The notes below the pieces were generated by a model, which was given only the letters and a program-made list of their open reading frames with translations, ran no database searches and was not told the DNA's origin. Below are positions 63,241 through 64,000 of a stretch of 64,000 nt of DNA, one piece after another; the stretch's first letter is position 1, and each line of letters opens with the position of its first letter. Source of the DNA: a bacterium (GTDB taxonomy: Bacteria; Bacillota; Clostridia; Oscillospirales; Oscillospiraceae). A program made the translations under genes and the position numbers. The DNA is taken from positions 21,719 through 85,718 of the forward strand of contig SFQY01000007.1 of the NCBI GenBank assembly GCA_004562395.1, in the 5' to 3' direction.

Positions 63241-63347
63241 TTTCCATTGGAACCATTGGACTCATCAAAGGGATCACCACCTTCGACCCGTCAAAAGGGG
63301 CAAGGCTGGCCACCTACGCGGCCCGGTGCGTGGAAAATGCTATCCTA
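63204..63347 (+). pseudogene. sigK: Sigma-K, continuation after the element (itself cut short)
   Basis: Reads [48 protein letters not shown], i.e. sigma region 2 directly continuing the N-terminal part at 41,488. After ENAIL the expected region (usually M.FR.L.K...) is missing: the frame goes TCA TAA. Regions 3 and 4 are not in the window. Either another insertion begins here or the gene is truncated. Confidence 0.88.
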
Positions 63348-63385
63348 TCATAACAGAACAATCGGCGATTGAGGTGGCGGAACGG

Positions 63386-63964
63386 GTGTCTTTTGAGGCA
63401 AAATGGCGCCTGCTGGCGAGAGTGGGAGTCCGCTGCTATATTCTGATTTCCAATGTATCGGGTGCGGTAAAAGTAGCCCCGCTCCAGATTCTTCAATTTC
63501 CGGTGGTGCTGCCGCACAAGTTTCAGGACGCGGAAAAGTTCAATTTGCAGTTCCCGGACTTCTCAGAAATCACCGAAACAGCGGACAAGCTGCGCTGGCT
63601 TCGATACCAGAAAGGCCTGCGCCAGAGAGATGTTGCAGACTACGCCGGGATAGACCGGAGCACCTATGTCCACTACGAAGAATACGGCAAGGACCTCTAT
63701 CCGCCGGAGCACATGGAGAAAATCGCGCAGCTTTTTGAAGTGCCGGTCGATACGCTTCTGGATGACTACAATCTATTTCTGAGAAATGGTCAGGGTGAGC
63801 AGATCAAGGCGATCCGAACGAAACTGGGGCTGACGCAAAAACAATATGCGGACAAGCTGGGCATCAGCCTTGGAAATCTCAAGCATTGGGAGCAAAACCG
63901 CAAGCAGATTTTCAAATCCACATGGGAGAAGTATTTCAAGCAGGGTCTTGAAAGCTGTGAATAA
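63386..63964 (+). CDS. XRE-type helix-turn-helix protein (two HTH units)
   Basis: 192 residues from a GTG with GAGGTGG eight bases upstream; the frame is open further upstream into the sigK part, so the start is uncertain. The N-terminal 70 residues are unrecognised (RCYILISNVSGAVKVAPLQI). Two helix-turn-helix units follow: LRWLRYQKGLRQRDVADYAG with IDRSTYVHYE, and IKAIRTKLGLTQKQYADKLG with ISLGNLKHWEQNRK. This double arrangement is common in mobile-element regulators. It begins just where sigK homology ends and would be the first gene of a second insertion. Confidence 0.7.
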   Translation: MSFEAKWRLLARVGVRCYILISNVSGAVKVAPLQILQFPVVLPHKFQDAEKFNLQFPDFSEITETADKLRWLRYQKGLRQRDVADYAGIDRSTYVHYEEYGKDLYPPEHMEKIAQLFEVPVDTLLDDYNLFLRNGQGEQIKAIRTKLGLTQKQYADKLGISLGNLKHWEQNRKQIFKSTWEKYFKQGLESCE

Positions 63965-64000
63965 TTCCGATAGAATTATTACAGAATCATTCAGGAGATA

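Overview
The window looks like a chromosomal stretch from a GC-rich, spore-forming gut Clostridia bacterium (Oscillospiraceae/Ruminococcaceae type). The reasons are the AAGGAGG-type ribosome binding sites, sporulation genes (spoIVB, a SpoIIQ-like LytM protein, sigK), a clostridial isc operon and a riboswitch-controlled anaerobic tetrapyrrole/B12 operon. No rRNA or tRNA gene was found.

Layout. 1-18,100 is mostly housekeeping: the end of an iron-type ABC permease, a HAD phosphatase, PRPP synthase, aspS, an ECF sigma factor with its membrane partner, an M23 (SpoIIQ-like) protein, an EF-G-like GTPase, hisS, a methylglyoxal-synthase-like protein lacking key catalytic residues, a MinD-like ATPase, pta, iscS-iscU-rrf2 and msrC. 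18,400-26,450 is patchier: intact spoIVB, then two stray spoIVB 3' fragments around a RelE/ParE-type toxin-antitoxin pair, unknown genes, a nonsense-mutated XRE repressor, a MazG-like protein and an aldo/keto reductase behind a MerR-type promoter. 26,541-35,090 (minus strand) is one overlapping operon, cbiC, cbiK-cbiL fusion, hemA-sirC fusion, hemC, cobA-hemD fusion, hemB, hemL, read from a single promoter through a cobalamin riboswitch. 35,471-40,492 (minus strand) is a three-gene cassette of a TerB_N-type protein, a BrxD-like P-loop ATPase and an Lhr-like helicase. It resembles parts of BREX type 2 but lacks the methylase and PglZ.

41,488-63,350 is the most striking part. The 5' part of sigK stops at 41,685 and its continuation reappears, in frame, at 63,204 directly after a large serine recombinase gene. 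The 21.5 kb between them is therefore read as a sigK intervening (skin) element. It carries a complete type I-C CRISPR-Cas system (cas3, cas5, cas8c with an internal cas11c start, cas7, cas4, cas1, cas2) and an array of 114 apparently identical repeats (113 spacers by hand count), several of them variants of the same target. The array runs straight into a 5'-truncated ubiD. Just beyond it, a 780 bp inversion splits both ubiD and lpdD while leaving ubiX intact. The sigK 3' part itself breaks off again at about 63,347, so either a second insertion starts there or the gene is truncated.

Several families of intergenic palindromic repeats, some bounded by a TAAACGATCATTTA-like terminal sequence, are scattered between genes. 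All assignments come from reading the sequence and from family knowledge; no database search was run.
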